Counted from the first letter of the stretch, positions 15,897-25,805 are shown. The stretch: DNA of 64,000 nt from Kaistia algarum (GCF_026343945.1 NZ_JAPKNJ010000001.1:2666001-2730000), one strand, 5' to 3'. Notes: generated by a model not told the origin, from the letters alone. Numbers and translations: made by a program.

Positions 15897-18800
15897 AGTC
15901 CTTCAACCTCTCCGAATGGGCGCTCAGCCACCGTTCGCTCGTCTGGTACTTCATGATCATCTTCATTGTGGCCGGAGCGTTCTCCTATATCAATCTCGGG
16001 CGGGAGGAGGATCCTGCTTTCACCATCAAGACGATGGTGATAAGCGCCCAATGGCCGGGCGCTTCCGCTGAGGAAATAACCAAGCAGGTCACCAACCGGA
16101 TTGAGAAGAAGCTCGAGGAACTCGGATCCCTCGACTACACCCGCAGCGAGACCATCGCCGGCAAGACGACGATCTTCGTCGAGCTCTTGTCGTCGACAAA
16201 GGCGAAGGACGTCACGGAGAATTGGGTCCGCGTCCGCAACATGGTCAACGACATCAAGGGGGACTTCCCGAGCGGCGTCGTGGGCCCGTTCTTCAACGAC
16301 ACGTTCGGCGACGTCTTCGGCAACATCTATGCCTTCACCTCCGACGGGCTGTCTCGGCGCCAGCTCCGCGACCTCGTCGAGGATGCGCGGGCCAAGCTGC
16401 TAACCGTTCCGAATGTCGGCAAGATCGACATCATCGGCGCCCAGGACGAGGTGATCTATCTCGAAATCTCGACGCGCAAGATCGCGGCGCTCGGCATCGA
16501 CCAGCAGACCATCATCAACACGCTTCAGGCGCAGAATGCCGTGACGCAGTCCGGCATCGTCGAAGCGGGACCCGAGCGGATCGCGCTTCGCGTCAGCGGC
16601 CAGTTCACGTCGGAGGATAGTCTCAAGACGATCAACCTGCGGATCAATGACCGCTTCTTCCCGTTGACTGATATCGCGACCATCAAACGCGGCTATGTCG
16701 ATCCGCCGTCCTCTCTGTTCCGCTTCAAGGGCGAGCCGGCGATCGGCCTCGCCATCGGCATGAAGACTGGCGCCAACCTCTTGACCTTCGGTGAGCAACT
16801 CGATGCCCAGTTGAAACGGGTCGTTGCTGATCTGCCCGTCGGTGTCGATGTCGAGCGCGTCTCCGATCAGCCGGCCGTGGTCGACGAGGCGGTGTCCGGC
16901 TTCACCAAGGCGCTGTTCGAGGCGATTATCATCGTCCTCGCGATCAGCTTCATCAGCCTCGGCATGCGCGCCGGAATGGTCGTCGCGATCTCCATTCCGC
17001 TCGTTCTGGCGATCACCTTCTTCTACATGGAATATTCGGGAATTTCGCTCCAGCGCATCTCGCTCGGCGCGCTCATCATCGCCCTCGGTCTGCTCGTCGA
17101 CGACGCGATGATCGCGGTCGAGATGATGGTGTCGCGGCTGGAGGCCGGCGACAATCTCCGCTCCGCCGCAACCTATGTGTACACGTCGACCGCATTCCCG
17201 ATGCTGACCGGAACGCTCGTGACGGTCGCCGGCTTCATCCCGATCGGCCTCAACAACAGCGCGGCGGGCGAATTTACGTTCACCCTCTTCGTCGTGATCG
17301 GCGTTTCTCTAATCGTCTCCTGGGTCGTGGCGGTTCTGTTCACGCCCTTGCTCGGCGTGACGATCCTGCCGGCGACGATGAAGTCGACGCATGAGAAGAA
17401 GGGACGGGTCGCGAAGGCCTTCTCCTGGCTGCTCCACCTCGCGATGCGCTGGCGCTGGATCACCATCGCGGCGACCATCGCTGCCTTCATGGTGTCTGTC
17501 GTTGGTCTTGGCCATGTGCAGCAGCAGTTCTTCCCGTCCTCGGACCGCACTGAGCTCATCATCGACTGGAACATGCCGAACAACAGCACCATCGCCGAGA
17601 CGAACCGGCAGATGGCGCAGTTCGAGCATGAGAAGCTTGCCGGCAATCCCGACATTGATCATTGGTCGACCTATGTGGGGGAGGGCGCGCCGCGCTTCAT
17701 CCTATCCTACGACGTTCAGTCGCCAGCGCCGTGGTTTGGGCAGATCGTCATCGTCTCGAAGGACCTGGACGCCAGGAACCGTCTTCGCGCCGACCTCCAA
17801 GCCTATCTGCTCAAGACCTTCCCAGGTACAGATGCCTTCGTGAAGCTGCTGGATATCGGACCGCCTGTCGGCAAGCCTGTGCAGTATCGTGTCAGCGGGC
17901 CCGACATCCAGAAGGTGCGCGAACTGGCACTGCAGCTCGGCGGCATCGTCAACCGCGATCCGCTGCTGAGCAACCTGACTTTCGACTGGAGCGAACCGAT
18001 GCGGGTCGTGAAGGTGGACGTACTGCAGGACAAGGCGCGCCAGCTCGGGATCTCGTCTCAGGATATCGCCTCGGGTCTCAATGGGATCGTCGAGGGATCG
18101 TCGGTGACCAAGGTCCGCGATTCGATCTATCTGATCGATGTGCTGGGCAGGGCGCAGGATTCCGAGCGGGGCTCGATCGAGACCCTCCGCAACCTTCAGC
18201 TCCCCAGCTCGGGCGGAAAATCCGTGCCGCTCTCTGCGATTGCCCAGTTCCGCTACGAACTCGAGCAGCCGCTGATCGGCCGCAGGCACAGGATCCCGAC
18301 TATCACGATCAAAGCCGCGGTCGTCGGTTCGACGCAGCCGGCCACGATCGTGGAACAATTGAAGCCGGAGGTGGCGAAGTTCGAAAGCGCTCTGCCCATT
18401 GGCTACAAGGTCGAAATCGGCGGCTCCGTCGAGTCCAGCGCCGAATCCCAGGGTCCCATCGTCGCGGTCGCGCCGCTCATGCTGCTCGCCATGGCAACGA
18501 TCCTGATGATCCAGTTGCAGAGCTTCAGCCGGCTCTTCCTGGTGTTTGCCGTAGCACCGCTCGCCTTGATCGGCGTGGTCGCAGCTCTGCTCCTCAGCAA
18601 TGCCCCGATGGGCTTCGTGGCGATCCTCGGCGTGCTCGCCCTCATCGGCATCCTGATACGAAACTCGGTCATTCTGGTCGTGCAGATCGAGAAACTGCGA
18701 AGCGACGGGATGCCGCCATGGCGCGCCGTCGTGGAGGCGACCGAGAATCGCATGCGGCCCATTTTGCTCACTGCGGCCGCGGCGACCCTCGCCCTGGTCC

Positions 18801-18940
18801 CGATTTCGCGGGAGGTGTTCTGGGGGCCGATGGCTTATGCCATGATGGGCGGGATCGTGGTCGGTACGGTGCTGACGCTCCTCTTCCTCCCCGCCCTCTA
18901 TGTGGCCTGGTTCCGGATCCCTCGCGAGGAGCATTCCTGA
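15893..18940 (+). CDS. RND-family multidrug efflux permease
   Basis: A 1015-residue inner-membrane proton-driven pump. It starts with TTG overlapping the adaptor stop. Features: TM1 near LVWYFMIIFIVAG, a first large periplasmic loop, TM4 with the proton-relay pair Asp403-Asp404 in GLLVDDAM, the central TM6/TM7 connection, a second periplasmic loop and the C-terminal TM8-12 bundle with LALIGILIRNSVILV. Length and NLGREEDPAFTIKTM near the N-terminus place it in the AcrB/D/F superfamily, nearer to the short, less characterised acriflavin-resistance branch. Substrates unknown; likely repressed by the divergent TetR. Confidence 0.93.
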   Translation: MKSFNLSEWALSHRSLVWYFMIIFIVAGAFSYINLGREEDPAFTIKTMVISAQWPGASAEEITKQVTNRIEKKLEELGSLDYTRSETIAGKTTIFVELLSSTKAKDVTENWVRVRNMVNDIKGDFPSGVVGPFFNDTFGDVFGNIYAFTSDGLSRRQLRDLVEDARAKLLTVPNVGKIDIIGAQDEVIYLEISTRKIAALGIDQQTIINTLQAQNAVTQSGIVEAGPERIALRVSGQFTSEDSLKTINLRINDRFFPLTDIATIKRGYVDPPSSLFRFKGEPAIGLAIGMKTGANLLTFGEQLDAQLKRVVADLPVGVDVERVSDQPAVVDEAVSGFTKALFEAIIIVLAISFISLGMRAGMVVAISIPLVLAITFFYMEYSGISLQRISLGALIIALGLLVDDAMIAVEMMVSRLEAGDNLRSAATYVYTSTAFPMLTGTLVTVAGFIPIGLNNSAAGEFTFTLFVVIGVSLIVSWVVAVLFTPLLGVTILPATMKSTHEKKGRVAKAFSWLLHLAMRWRWITIAATIAAFMVSVVGLGHVQQQFFPSSDRTELIIDWNMPNNSTIAETNRQMAQFEHEKLAGNPDIDHWSTYVGEGAPRFILSYDVQSPAPWFGQIVIVSKDLDARNRLRADLQAYLLKTFPGTDAFVKLLDIGPPVGKPVQYRVSGPDIQKVRELALQLGGIVNRDPLLSNLTFDWSEPMRVVKVDVLQDKARQLGISSQDIASGLNGIVEGSSVTKVRDSIYLIDVLGRAQDSERGSIETLRNLQLPSSGGKSVPLSAIAQFRYELEQPLIGRRHRIPTITIKAAVVGSTQPATIVEQLKPEVAKFESALPIGYKVEIGGSVESSAESQGPIVAVAPLMLLAMATILMIQLQSFSRLFLVFAVAPLALIGVVAALLLSNAPMGFVAILGVLALIGILIRNSVILVVQIEKLRSDGMPPWRAVVEATENRMRPILLTAAAATLALVPISREVFWGPMAYAMMGGIVVGTVLTLLFLPALYVAWFRIPREEHS

Positions 18941-18961
18941 ACGGGTCGATGATGCCTAAAT

Positions 18962-18983
18962 GGGGGCGCCGGTCGGCACCCCC
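18962..18983 (+). terminator. GC-rich hairpin after the RND operon
   Basis: Stem GGGGGcGCC / GGCaCCCCC with one C-A mismatch and loop GGTC, 22 bases after the pump stop. It lacks a T-run; it is probably the end of the efflux transcript. Confidence 0.45.
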
Positions 18984-19086
18984 AACCGACCCTTGCCCTG
19001 ATGTTACCAGCCCATGTGCTGCCGAAGGAGGACCTGAGCTGCTGGCTAACTTGGATCGTCGGCTATTGGATTTTCCGGCCGCGTGA

Positions 19087-19239
19087 TCTGGTCCTAGGGC
19101 CCTGATCGAGGGCAGTCTGTACAAGCGGGCCGACCAACCCAAGGCGATTGCCTATGTGTCGCTGCTCCTGGCCGACGACGAGTCCAGCTACATGACCGGC
19201 ACATCGCTGGTCGTCGACGGAAGGTATTTCGCTCCATAA
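19087..19239 (+). pseudogene. C-terminal remnant of a short-chain dehydrogenase/reductase gene
   Basis: An open stretch of about 50 codons after an in-frame stop (19084-19086) reads as the SDR C-terminus: LIEGSLYKRADQPKAIAYV, then SLLLADDESSYMTGTSLVVD and GRYFAP-stop. This matches the usual family ending (helix with PeEiA, LaSDea-yvTG, lvVDGG). The Rossmann fold, catalytic Ser-Tyr-Lys and start are absent, so it is a decayed or deleted gene. It belongs to the classical SDR type and is clearly not the intact SDR at 46120-46863, whose ending differs. Confidence 0.75.
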
Positions 19240-19306
19240 GGCGAGACGAGCTTCGCGGGGCGGCCCGCAACTGTCCCGCTCGCTCCAATCAACAGGTCCC
19301 CATCGT

Positions 19307-20560
19307 TCAGGCATACCGCTCGGGACCGAGATCGCGGATGTCGATGTCGGGCTTTGTGCCGGAGATCAGGTCGGCGACCACACGGGCCGAGCCGCAGGCC
19401 ATGGTCCAGCCAAGGGTTCCATGGCCGGAATTGATGGTGAGATTGCCGAGCTTGGTTTGGCCGAGGATCGGCGTCCCGTCCGGTGTCATGGGCCGCAGGC
19501 CGGTCCAGAAACTGGCCTTGTCCGTGTCGCCTGCGTCTGGGAACAAATCGTTGACGCAGAAGGCCAGCGTATCGCGCCGCTTCGGCGAGAGATTGTTGTT
19601 GTAGCCCGAGATTTCGGCCATGCCGCCGACGCGGATGCGATCTCCCAGCCGGGTGATCGCGATCTTGTAGCTTTCGTCGAGGACGGTCGAGACCGGCGCC
19701 TTGGCGTCGGCAACGACCGGCGCCGTGATCGAATAGCCCTTGACCGGATAGATGGGCAGGCGAAGCCCGACGGTCCGCCCGAGGATCGGCGAGAAGCTGC
19801 CCATGGCCAGGACATAGCGATCGCCGCGGATCGTCCCGGCGCTCGTCTGGACGCTGGCAACCTGTCCGCCCTCGACGCGGAGACCATGGATCGTCGTGCC
19901 CATCCGGAAGGTCACGCCGAGCGCCTCGGCCATCGCGGCGAGCTGCGTCGTGAACATCTGGCAATCGCCGGTCTCATCGCCGGGAAGGCGAAGCCCGCCC
20001 GCGATCGTCGCTGCCGATCCCGCAAGGCCGGGCTCTACGCGAAGGCAGCCTTGGCGATCCAGCACCTCATAGCCGACGCCGTATTGCTTGAGGACGGCAA
20101 TGTCCTTGGCGGCGGCCTCGACCTGCTTCTGTTCGCGGAAGAGCTGCAGCGTGCCGCCGGTGCGTTCATCATAGGCGATGCCCGTATCGGCGCGGAGCGC
20201 TTTCAGCACGTCGCGGCTATATTCGGCCACCCGGACCATGCGGGCCTTGTTGATCTCATAGCGGGGCGCCGTGCAATTGGCGAGCATGCGCACCAGCCAG
20301 TCGAGCATAGCCGGATCCGCCTGCGGGCGCAGGATAAGCGGCGGATGCTTCATCATCAGCCATTTGACGGCCTTCTGCGGAATGCCGGACGCGGCCCAGG
20401 GCGATGCATAGCCTGGCGAGACCTGGCCGGCATTGGCAAAGCTGGTCTCCAGCGCCGGACCGGCTTGGCGGTCGATCACCTCGACCTCATGGCCCGCCTT
20501 GGCGAGGTAGTAGGCCGTCGTGACGCCGATGACGCCAGCGCCGAGCACGATGACTTTCAT
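19307..20560 (-). CDS. dadA: D-amino acid dehydrogenase, small subunit type
   Basis: A 417-residue FAD enzyme that oxidises D-amino acids (mainly D-alanine) to 2-oxo acids and ammonia, feeding electrons to the respiratory chain. The N-terminal FAD motif [20 protein letters not shown] (residues 3-22) is intact, and the family ending [20 protein letters not shown] is present. The start MKVIVL at 20560 overlaps the alr stop (ATGA, 20557-20560), so it is translated after alr. Together they convert L-alanine to D-alanine and then pyruvate. Regulation by the divergent Lrp-type protein is likely. Confidence 0.92.
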   Translation of the reverse strand: MKVIVLGAGVIGVTTAYYLAKAGHEVEVIDRQAGPALETSFANAGQVSPGYASPWAASGIPQKAVKWLMMKHPPLILRPQADPAMLDWLVRMLANCTAPRYEINKARMVRVAEYSRDVLKALRADTGIAYDERTGGTLQLFREQKQVEAAAKDIAVLKQYGVGYEVLDRQGCLRVEPGLAGSAATIAGGLRLPGDETGDCQMFTTQLAAMAEALGVTFRMGTTIHGLRVEGGQVASVQTSAGTIRGDRYVLAMGSFSPILGRTVGLRLPIYPVKGYSITAPVVADAKAPVSTVLDESYKIAITRLGDRIRVGGMAEISGYNNNLSPKRRDTLAFCVNDLFPDAGDTDKASFWTGLRPMTPDGTPILGQTKLGNLTINSGHGTLGWTMACGSARVVADLISGTKPDIDIRDLGPERYA

Positions 20561-21696
20561 GAAAGGGACCACCCACTATAGATCTTGTGATGACGCTTGC
20601 CGAAGCTGGTCAGGATTTCGTAGCCGATCGTCCCTGCGGCGCGGGCGACATCGTCGGCGCTTTGATGCGGTCCGATGAGCTCCAACCGGTCACCTTCCTT
20701 GAGCGCCTCGCCCGGCAGCGCCGAGACATCGACCGAGAAACTGTCCATGGAGACGCGCCCGACGATCGGCAGGCGCCTGTCGCCGAAATAGGCTGCGCCG
20801 CTCTCGGCAAAGCGTCTCGGCCAGCCATCGGCATAGCCGACGCCGACCGTCGCGAGCCGCATCATGCGGGATGCCCGAAAGGAATAGCCATAGCCGACCG
20901 CCGTATCGCGCTCGATCGTGCGGATCTGGATCACTGGCGCCGTCAGGCGCATCACGGGCCGGATCCCCGTCATGCGTGGGCCGGACTCGATGCCATAGAG
21001 CGCCGCGCCCGGCCGGCAGAGATCGAAGTGATAGTCCGGGCCGAGAAATAGCCCGGCGGAATTGGCCAGCGAGGCCGGCACGCTAGGGAAGCGCTGGCGC
21101 GCTGACTGGAAGGCCTGCCATTGCGCGACATTGCCTGGATGGTCGGGTTCGTCCGCGATGGCCAGATGGCTCATGATCAGGCCAAGGTCCAGTTGCTCCC
21201 GCAATCCGGGCGTCGCGATAAGCTGGGCCTGTTCGGCCACCGAGAGGCCGAGGCGCGACATGCCGGTATCGACCTGCAGCACCGCCTTCCGTCGGCCTTG
21301 CGCGCCTGCCGCTGCCCAGGCTTTGGCTTGGACCAGACTGTTAAGCACGGGCGTCAGGCGAAGTGCATGACAGGCGGCGATATCTGCCGGCGCAACACCG
21401 TTCAGGATCAGGATTTCCGGCGTGCTGCCAAGGACGCGGCGAAGCGCGACGGCTTCACCGAATGTCGCGACGAAAAAGAGACCGCAATCCTCCTCCAACA
21501 GGCGCCGCGCCACCGGTTCGGCGCCGATGCCATAGGCATCAGCCTTGACGACGGCGGCAATGGTCGCGGCCGGAGCCAGCCGGCGGAGCGCTCTATGGTT
21601 CTGCGCGATCGCGTCGAGATCGATATGCAGTACCGGGCCGCTGATGCGTTCTACCGGGGAATGATGGATCGCGGAAAGGGCGGTCAACGCGCTCAT
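20557..21696 (-). CDS. alr: alanine racemase, PLP-dependent
   Basis: A 379-residue fold-type III PLP enzyme interconverting L- and D-alanine. The Schiff-base lysine is Lys51 in [10 protein letters not shown], and the catalytic tyrosine is likely in the AVGYGYSF segment. The start at 21696 follows AGGAG on the minus strand; a longer in-frame form to 21825 would run through the lrp promoter and start. Coupling to dadA suggests a catabolic (DadX-like) role rather than, or as well as, cell-wall supply; whether another alr exists is not visible here. Confidence 0.92.
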   Translation of the reverse strand: MSALTALSAIHHSPVERISGPVLHIDLDAIAQNHRALRRLAPAATIAAVVKADAYGIGAEPVARRLLEEDCGLFFVATFGEAVALRRVLGSTPEILILNGVAPADIAACHALRLTPVLNSLVQAKAWAAAGAQGRRKAVLQVDTGMSRLGLSVAEQAQLIATPGLREQLDLGLIMSHLAIADEPDHPGNVAQWQAFQSARQRFPSVPASLANSAGLFLGPDYHFDLCRPGAALYGIESGPRMTGIRPVMRLTAPVIQIRTIERDTAVGYGYSFRASRMMRLATVGVGYADGWPRRFAESGAAYFGDRRLPIVGRVSMDSFSVDVSALPGEALKEGDRLELIGPHQSADDVARAAGTIGYEILTSFGKRHHKIYSGWSLS

Positions 21697-21756
21697 CGGG
21701 AGCTCCTGTGGGGACAGGAAACGATAAGCGCAACACCATTCGAAATTCTCGCATGT

Positions 21757-21793
21757 TTGGCGCAGAAGATTGCGATCTTTGGCTCTTGGCGCA
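21757..21793. promoter_or_regulatory. two direct TTGGCGCA repeats in the alr/lrp divergent gap
   Basis: TTGGCGCA occurs at 21757-21764 and at 21786-21793, 29 bases apart, in the 127-base gap between alr and lrp. Repeated, phased sites in an A/T-rich divergent promoter are usual for Lrp/AsnC regulators. No proof that these are the bound sequences. Confidence 0.35.
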
Positions 21794-21823
21794 ATAATAT
21801 GGCGCTCAACAAAAGAAAATGGC

Positions 21824-22282
21824 ATGGCCCTCGATTCGATCGACCGACGGATGCTTCAGCTGCTGCGTCAGGACGGGCGCATCAGCAATTCCAAGCTTGC
21901 CGAGGCCGTCGGACTATCCCCCTCGGCATGCCTCCGCCGCCTCCACACACTGGAGACGAGCGGCACGATTCGCGGCTACACGGCGATCATCGACGATCCC
22001 GGCCCGGACGATGCGTCCATCGTCATCGTGCAGATCTCGCTCGACCGGCAGACCGAGCCGGTCATGAGACATTTCGAGGCAGCTGTGCGGCGGGCCGTCG
22101 AAGTGCGGGAATGCTATCTGATGACCGGAACGACGGACTATTTCCTGCGGGTTGAGGCCAAGAACATGGCCGACTATGAGCGCATCCACACCGACGTGCT
22201 GTCGCGCCTGCCGGGCGTTGCCCGAATCCAGTCGAGCTTCGCCATCCGCAATGTCATCCGGCACGAACGGCAGCCTGGCTGA
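21824..22282 (+). CDS. Lrp/AsnC-family transcriptional regulator
   Basis: A 152-residue regulator. The N-terminal winged helix-turn-helix is at residues 3-45 (LDSIDRRMLQLLRQDGRISN, LAEAVGLSPSACLRRLHTLE), followed by a RAM ligand-binding domain with VRECYLMTGTTDYFLRVEA (about 93-111). ATG 21824 (MALDSID) fits the family start; an ORF extension upstream is richer in unusual residues. It is divergent from alr-dadA, the arrangement of D-alanine catabolism regulators in other proteobacteria, so alanine-responsive activation of alr-dadA is the best hypothesis. Confidence 0.9.
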   Translation: MALDSIDRRMLQLLRQDGRISNSKLAEAVGLSPSACLRRLHTLETSGTIRGYTAIIDDPGPDDASIVIVQISLDRQTEPVMRHFEAAVRRAVEVRECYLMTGTTDYFLRVEAKNMADYERIHTDVLSRLPGVARIQSSFAIRNVIRHERQPG

Positions 22283-22494
22283 CGACAGATGGTCAGGCGG
22301 CATTCTGCAGGATGCTGGGTGAACCCGAGCGATCTAGGACGCAACCGTCGAACACACCAAAGGCCTCAAGCCGAAGCCTACCCTCACCGTTGTTCCCGAG
22401 ATGAGCGCAACCGGGGAATGAGGCGCTCGATGTCGGATCAATCCTGATCCGCGACCCTGTCTCGTGCGTCCCAGCGGCGTCCACTCAGAGATGA

Positions 22495-22579
22495 TGGTGC
22501 GGGTGGTCGGAATCGAACCGACACTCCTTTCGGAACCGGATTTTGAGTCCGGCGCGTCTACCAGTTCCACCACACCCGC
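22495..22579 (-). tRNA. tRNA-Leu (anticodon CAA)
   Basis: Read on the minus strand, the 85 bases fold as a class II tRNA. The acceptor stem GCGGGTG/CACCCGC closes perfectly, the anticodon arm reads CCGGACTCAAAATCCGG with anticodon CAA, there is a long variable arm, and the T-arm GTCGG TTCGATT CCGAC ends with encoded CCA (22497-22495). It decodes UUG. It lies alone in a 866-base stretch between lrp and the AEC gene. Confidence 0.95.
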
Positions 22580-23148
22580 ACGGTGCCGAGCCCCTGCGTG
22601 CAGAACGCCCGAGGTTGGTTCGCAGCTCCTATACAGCACCAAGGAACGCGTTTCTAGATAGCAAGAGGGCCAATCTCAGCCGCGTTTTCAATGGCCTATG
22701 CTTCTCTCTCCACCTTGCGTATCCGTCGATACGCCGTCTGCCATGCGCGAGCGACACGGGCTCCCAAGCGAATGTTTCCGGAGCATCCCGTCGGCCACCG
22801 GCATGATGACTATTCTGCATTGGAGCGGCCCTGTTGCCGGATCTGACAGCCTTCTGCTGGGCGAGCCCATGTGGCGCTGGACCTGATGCTCAGAAACCCG
22901 ACCCGGCTGGATGTGAAGCGCCTGCGCGTGGGGCTGACATTCCCTCTTGGTGATCGATGACCGTGGAGAAGCCCGATGCTATCGGGTACCCGATCGCCGC
23001 TTCTGTCACCGAACTCATCGTCGATGCGTAGGCGCCGTGCCGTTGATTGACCGGGTCTTCCGCCGACCCTAGTGTTCGGCTTCCCTAATCCGAGGCGGAC
23101 CATGCTTCCCTCCTTGTTCCGCCGCAACCTGCCGCTTGGCGTTCCGTC
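22580..23148. other. 569-base intergenic region upstream of the AEC transporter
   Basis: It holds the tRNA-Leu promoter side and the AEC gene promoter. A perfect 14-base palindrome ATCGGGTACCCGAT lies at 22981-22994, about 155 bases before the AEC start, and could be an operator. I find no convincing small gene or RNA. Confidence 0.5.
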
Positions 23149-24093
23149 ATGATGGGGCGGCTTGCCGATATTGCCTTCATCGTGCTGCCGATCTTCGGCC
23201 TGATGGGCGTCGGCTATGTCGCGGGATGGACGAAGCGGCTCAGCGAGCGGGCTGCCGATGGGCTGTCGGAATATGTCTTCGGCATTGCCGTCCCCGTTCT
23301 CATCTACAAGACGCTTTCGGAAGCGAAGATGCCCGCGGGTGGTCAGCCCTGGGGCTATTGGATCGCTTATTTTGCCGGCGCCTTCCTCGTCTTCGGGCTC
23401 GGCTTCCTGGCGGCGCGACGGATCTTCGGACGCAATCATCTCGAAGCGGTGATGCAGGGCTTTGCTAGCGGGCAGGCGAATACCGTCTTTGTCGGCGTGC
23501 CGATCATCCTGAAGGCGTTCGGGGAGGCGGGCGCCGTGCCGCTGTTCCTCTTGATCGCGATCCATCTGCCGATCATGACGACGGCGGCGACCGTCATGGC
23601 CGAAGGGGCTGAGCAGGGCGTCTCGCGCGCTTCGCTCCTTCGCCTCGCCAAGGCGCTCGCCCGCAACCCCATCCTCATCGGCATCTATGCCGGCGCGATC
23701 GGCCAGATTTTTGGGATCCATGCGAGCGGCGTCGCCGCGCAGGTCATCGACATGGTCGCCGCTTCGTCCGTGCCATGCGCCCTTATTTCGATGGGGCTGG
23801 CGCTGCGTCGCTACGGTTTTGCCGGCGATGTCGGCCCTTCTCTGGTCATCAGCGCGCTGAAGCTGATCGTGCATCCGATGATCGTGCTGGGCCTGACGCA
23901 AATCCTGCCGATGCCGCCGGTCTGGGCCGGGGTCGCCGTGGTGTTCGCGGCCATGCCCTGCGGCGTCAACGCCTACCTGCTGGCCGGCCACTACAAGGCC
24001 GGCGTCGCCGCAGCGGCGAGCGCCGTTTCGCTCTCGACGATCCTGAGCCTCTTCACCATCACCGTGTGGCTCTACGTGCTCGGCGTCGGCTAG
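23149..24093 (+). CDS. AEC (auxin efflux carrier) family transporter
   Basis: A 314-residue membrane protein with about ten hydrophobic segments in two repeats. The N-terminal FGLMGVGYVAGWTKRLSE and the central QANTVFVGVPIILKAFG (the conserved N-x-x-x-x-G-x-P crossover region) identify the AEC/membrane-transport family, which in bacteria carries malate, malonate or other organic acids. The ATG at 23149 is one of two adjacent start codons. The stop overlaps that of the convergent gluQ (24090-24093), leaving no room for an intergenic terminator. Confidence 0.88.
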   Translation: MMGRLADIAFIVLPIFGLMGVGYVAGWTKRLSERAADGLSEYVFGIAVPVLIYKTLSEAKMPAGGQPWGYWIAYFAGAFLVFGLGFLAARRIFGRNHLEAVMQGFASGQANTVFVGVPIILKAFGEAGAVPLFLLIAIHLPIMTTAATVMAEGAEQGVSRASLLRLAKALARNPILIGIYAGAIGQIFGIHASGVAAQVIDMVAASSVPCALISMGLALRRYGFAGDVGPSLVISALKLIVHPMIVLGLTQILPMPPVWAGVAVVFAAMPCGVNAYLLAGHYKAGVAAAASAVSLSTILSLFTITVWLYVLGVG

Positions 24094-24950
24094 GGCCGCA
24101 AGAGACCGATGCGGCGTCGGATATCGCCGGGACTGATGCCCGCCTCGCGCAGTTCGGCAAGGCCCGTATCGCCGTCGGATTTGGAGAGCTTGCGTCCCGG
24201 CGCGTCGTAGATCAGCGCGTGATGGCGATAGGTCGGTTCCGGCAGGCCGAGCAGGACCTGCAGCAACCGGTGCACCGCGGTTGCGTGAAATAGATCCTCG
24301 CCGCGAACCACGTCGGTGACGCCCTGCAGTGCATCATCGACCACCACGGAGAGATGATAGCTGGTGGGGATCTCCTTGCGGGCGAGGATAACATCGCCCC
24401 AGCGTTCCGGCCTTGCCTCAATCCGACCGGTCTCGCCGGAAGGGCCGGCACCGGTTTCGAAGAAGGTGAGGGGACCGCCTCGCCGAAGCGCTTCGGCCAT
24501 GCGCAGCCGCAGCGCATAGGGTTCGCCGGCCTCGATCCGGCCCAGCGCTTCAGCCGGCGAGAGGTCGCGGTCGTCGCCCGGGTAGAGCGGGGCGCCATCG
24601 GGACCGCGCGGCCAGGCTGGATCGGTGGTCCGCTCGCGGATTTCGGCGCGGGTCAGAAACGAGGGATAGACGAGCCCCATCGTGTCCAGCCGATCGAGAG
24701 CGGCGCGATAATCATCGAGATGCTCCGATTGCCGCCGCACCGGCTCCTCCCAGGAAAGGCCTAGCCAATGGAGGTCCGCCGAGATCGCGCGCTCAAATTC
24801 CGGCCGGCAGCGCGCCAAGTCGATGTCTTCCATGCGCAGCAGGAAACGTCCGCCGGCCGCGTCGGCGAGATCGGCATTGAGGCAGGCCGATAAAGCATGG
24901 CCGAGATGCAGCGGCCCGTTCGGGCTCGGGGCGAAGCGGAAGATGCGCAT
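24090..24950 (-). CDS. gluQ: glutamyl-Q tRNA(Asp) synthetase (GluQRS)
   Basis: A 286-residue truncated GluRS paralogue that attaches glutamate to queuosine at position 34 of tRNA(Asp). The class I signature LHLGHAL (residues 14-20) and the KMSKS-like motif RKLSKSDGD (about 254-262) are present. The protein lacks the anticodon-binding domain of full GluRS, as expected for the family. The start MRIFRFAPSPNG at 24950 fits family members; longer in-frame forms exist upstream. It converges with the AEC gene, with overlapping stop codons. Confidence 0.92.
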   Translation of the reverse strand: MRIFRFAPSPNGPLHLGHALSACLNADLADAAGGRFLLRMEDIDLARCRPEFERAISADLHWLGLSWEEPVRRQSEHLDDYRAALDRLDTMGLVYPSFLTRAEIRERTTDPAWPRGPDGAPLYPGDDRDLSPAEALGRIEAGEPYALRLRMAEALRRGGPLTFFETGAGPSGETGRIEARPERWGDVILARKEIPTSYHLSVVVDDALQGVTDVVRGEDLFHATAVHRLLQVLLGLPEPTYRHHALIYDAPGRKLSKSDGDTGLAELREAGISPGDIRRRIGLLRP

Positions 24951-25036
24951 GGGAGTAAGCGGCGGATGGGGTTGGCGGGGCGATCTCCTGCCTTCTAGCA
25001 TAGTGCCGATTCGATGTTTCCAAGAGGAGGGCACGC

Positions 25037-25693
25037 ATGCTCGACGGTCCGCGGCTCGCGCCACTATCGGGAGAGAAGCCCCGCAAGCTCGTCGTTCTTC
25101 TTCATGGCGTCGGGGCCGACGGCAATGACCTGATCGACATCGGCCGCGCTTTCCAGCCGGTCTTTCCCGATGCCGCCTTCGTCGCCCCCAACGCGCCCGA
25201 TCCGTGCGACTGGGACCCTACGCGCTATCAATGGTTCCGCCTGACGGTGCGCGATCCGCATGAATATCGCCTCGGCGTGGCGGCGGCGGCGCCGCTGCTC
25301 GACGCTTTCCTCGACGCAGAGCTCACACGCCACGGGCTTGTCGACGCCGATCTGGCGCTGGTCGGCTTCAGCCAGGGAACCATGATGGCGCTGCAGGTCG
25401 GCCCGCGCCGCCAGAAGCCGATGGCCGCGATCCTCGGCTATTCCGGCCGGATGGAAGGTCCGGAGCGGCTCGCCGCCGAGACCATCAGCCGTCCGCCGGT
25501 ACTTCTCGTCCATGGCACGCAAGACGATGTCATTCCTGTCGCGGACATGGCGGTGGCCGCCGCAGCGCTGCGCGGCGCCGGCTTCAGCGTCGAGACCGTG
25601 GAGCGGCCGGGACTTTCGCATGGGATTGACCCTGCCGGGCTAACCCTGGGTGCGCGTTTTCTGCAACGGGCGTTCGCAACCGAAGCCAGCTGA
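25037..25693 (+). CDS. phospholipase/carboxylesterase-family alpha/beta hydrolase
   Basis: A 218-residue cytoplasmic serine esterase of the YpfH/carboxylesterase-2 type. The oxyanion segment LLHGVGADGNDL (21-32), nucleophile GFSQG with Ser112, acid Asp163 or 164 in GTQDDVIP, and base His195 in LSHGID make a full triad. ATG 25037 follows AAGAGGAGG. Such enzymes hydrolyse short acyl esters; the natural substrate is unknown. It diverges from gluQ with 86 bases between starts. Confidence 0.9.
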   Translation: MLDGPRLAPLSGEKPRKLVVLLHGVGADGNDLIDIGRAFQPVFPDAAFVAPNAPDPCDWDPTRYQWFRLTVRDPHEYRLGVAAAAPLLDAFLDAELTRHGLVDADLALVGFSQGTMMALQVGPRRQKPMAAILGYSGRMEGPERLAAETISRPPVLLVHGTQDDVIPVADMAVAAAALRGAGFSVETVERPGLSHGIDPAGLTLGARFLQRAFATEAS

Positions 25694-25805
25694 GCATCGC
25701 GCCTGCGACAGCAACGCACGCCCCGCTTCACAAGGATGACACACAGCCTATAGATTAATTGAACGCGTCTGGATCTGCTCGACTCAAGAGGAGAGGTAGC
25801 CAGTC

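Larger units (their letters stand above)
18941..19306. other. 366-base gap between RND pump and dadA
   Basis: This gap contains the candidate hairpin at 18962-18983 and the SDR gene remnant at 19087-19239. Apart from these I see nothing. The remnant suggests that a gene was deleted here. Confidence 0.6.

Noticed and set aside
22464..22661. 65-codon plus-strand frame over tRNA-Leu, reading VVGIEPT
   Set aside because: This is the complementary strand of the tRNA gene, a frequent false annotation. The similar frame at 12530 arises from the tRNA-like segment.
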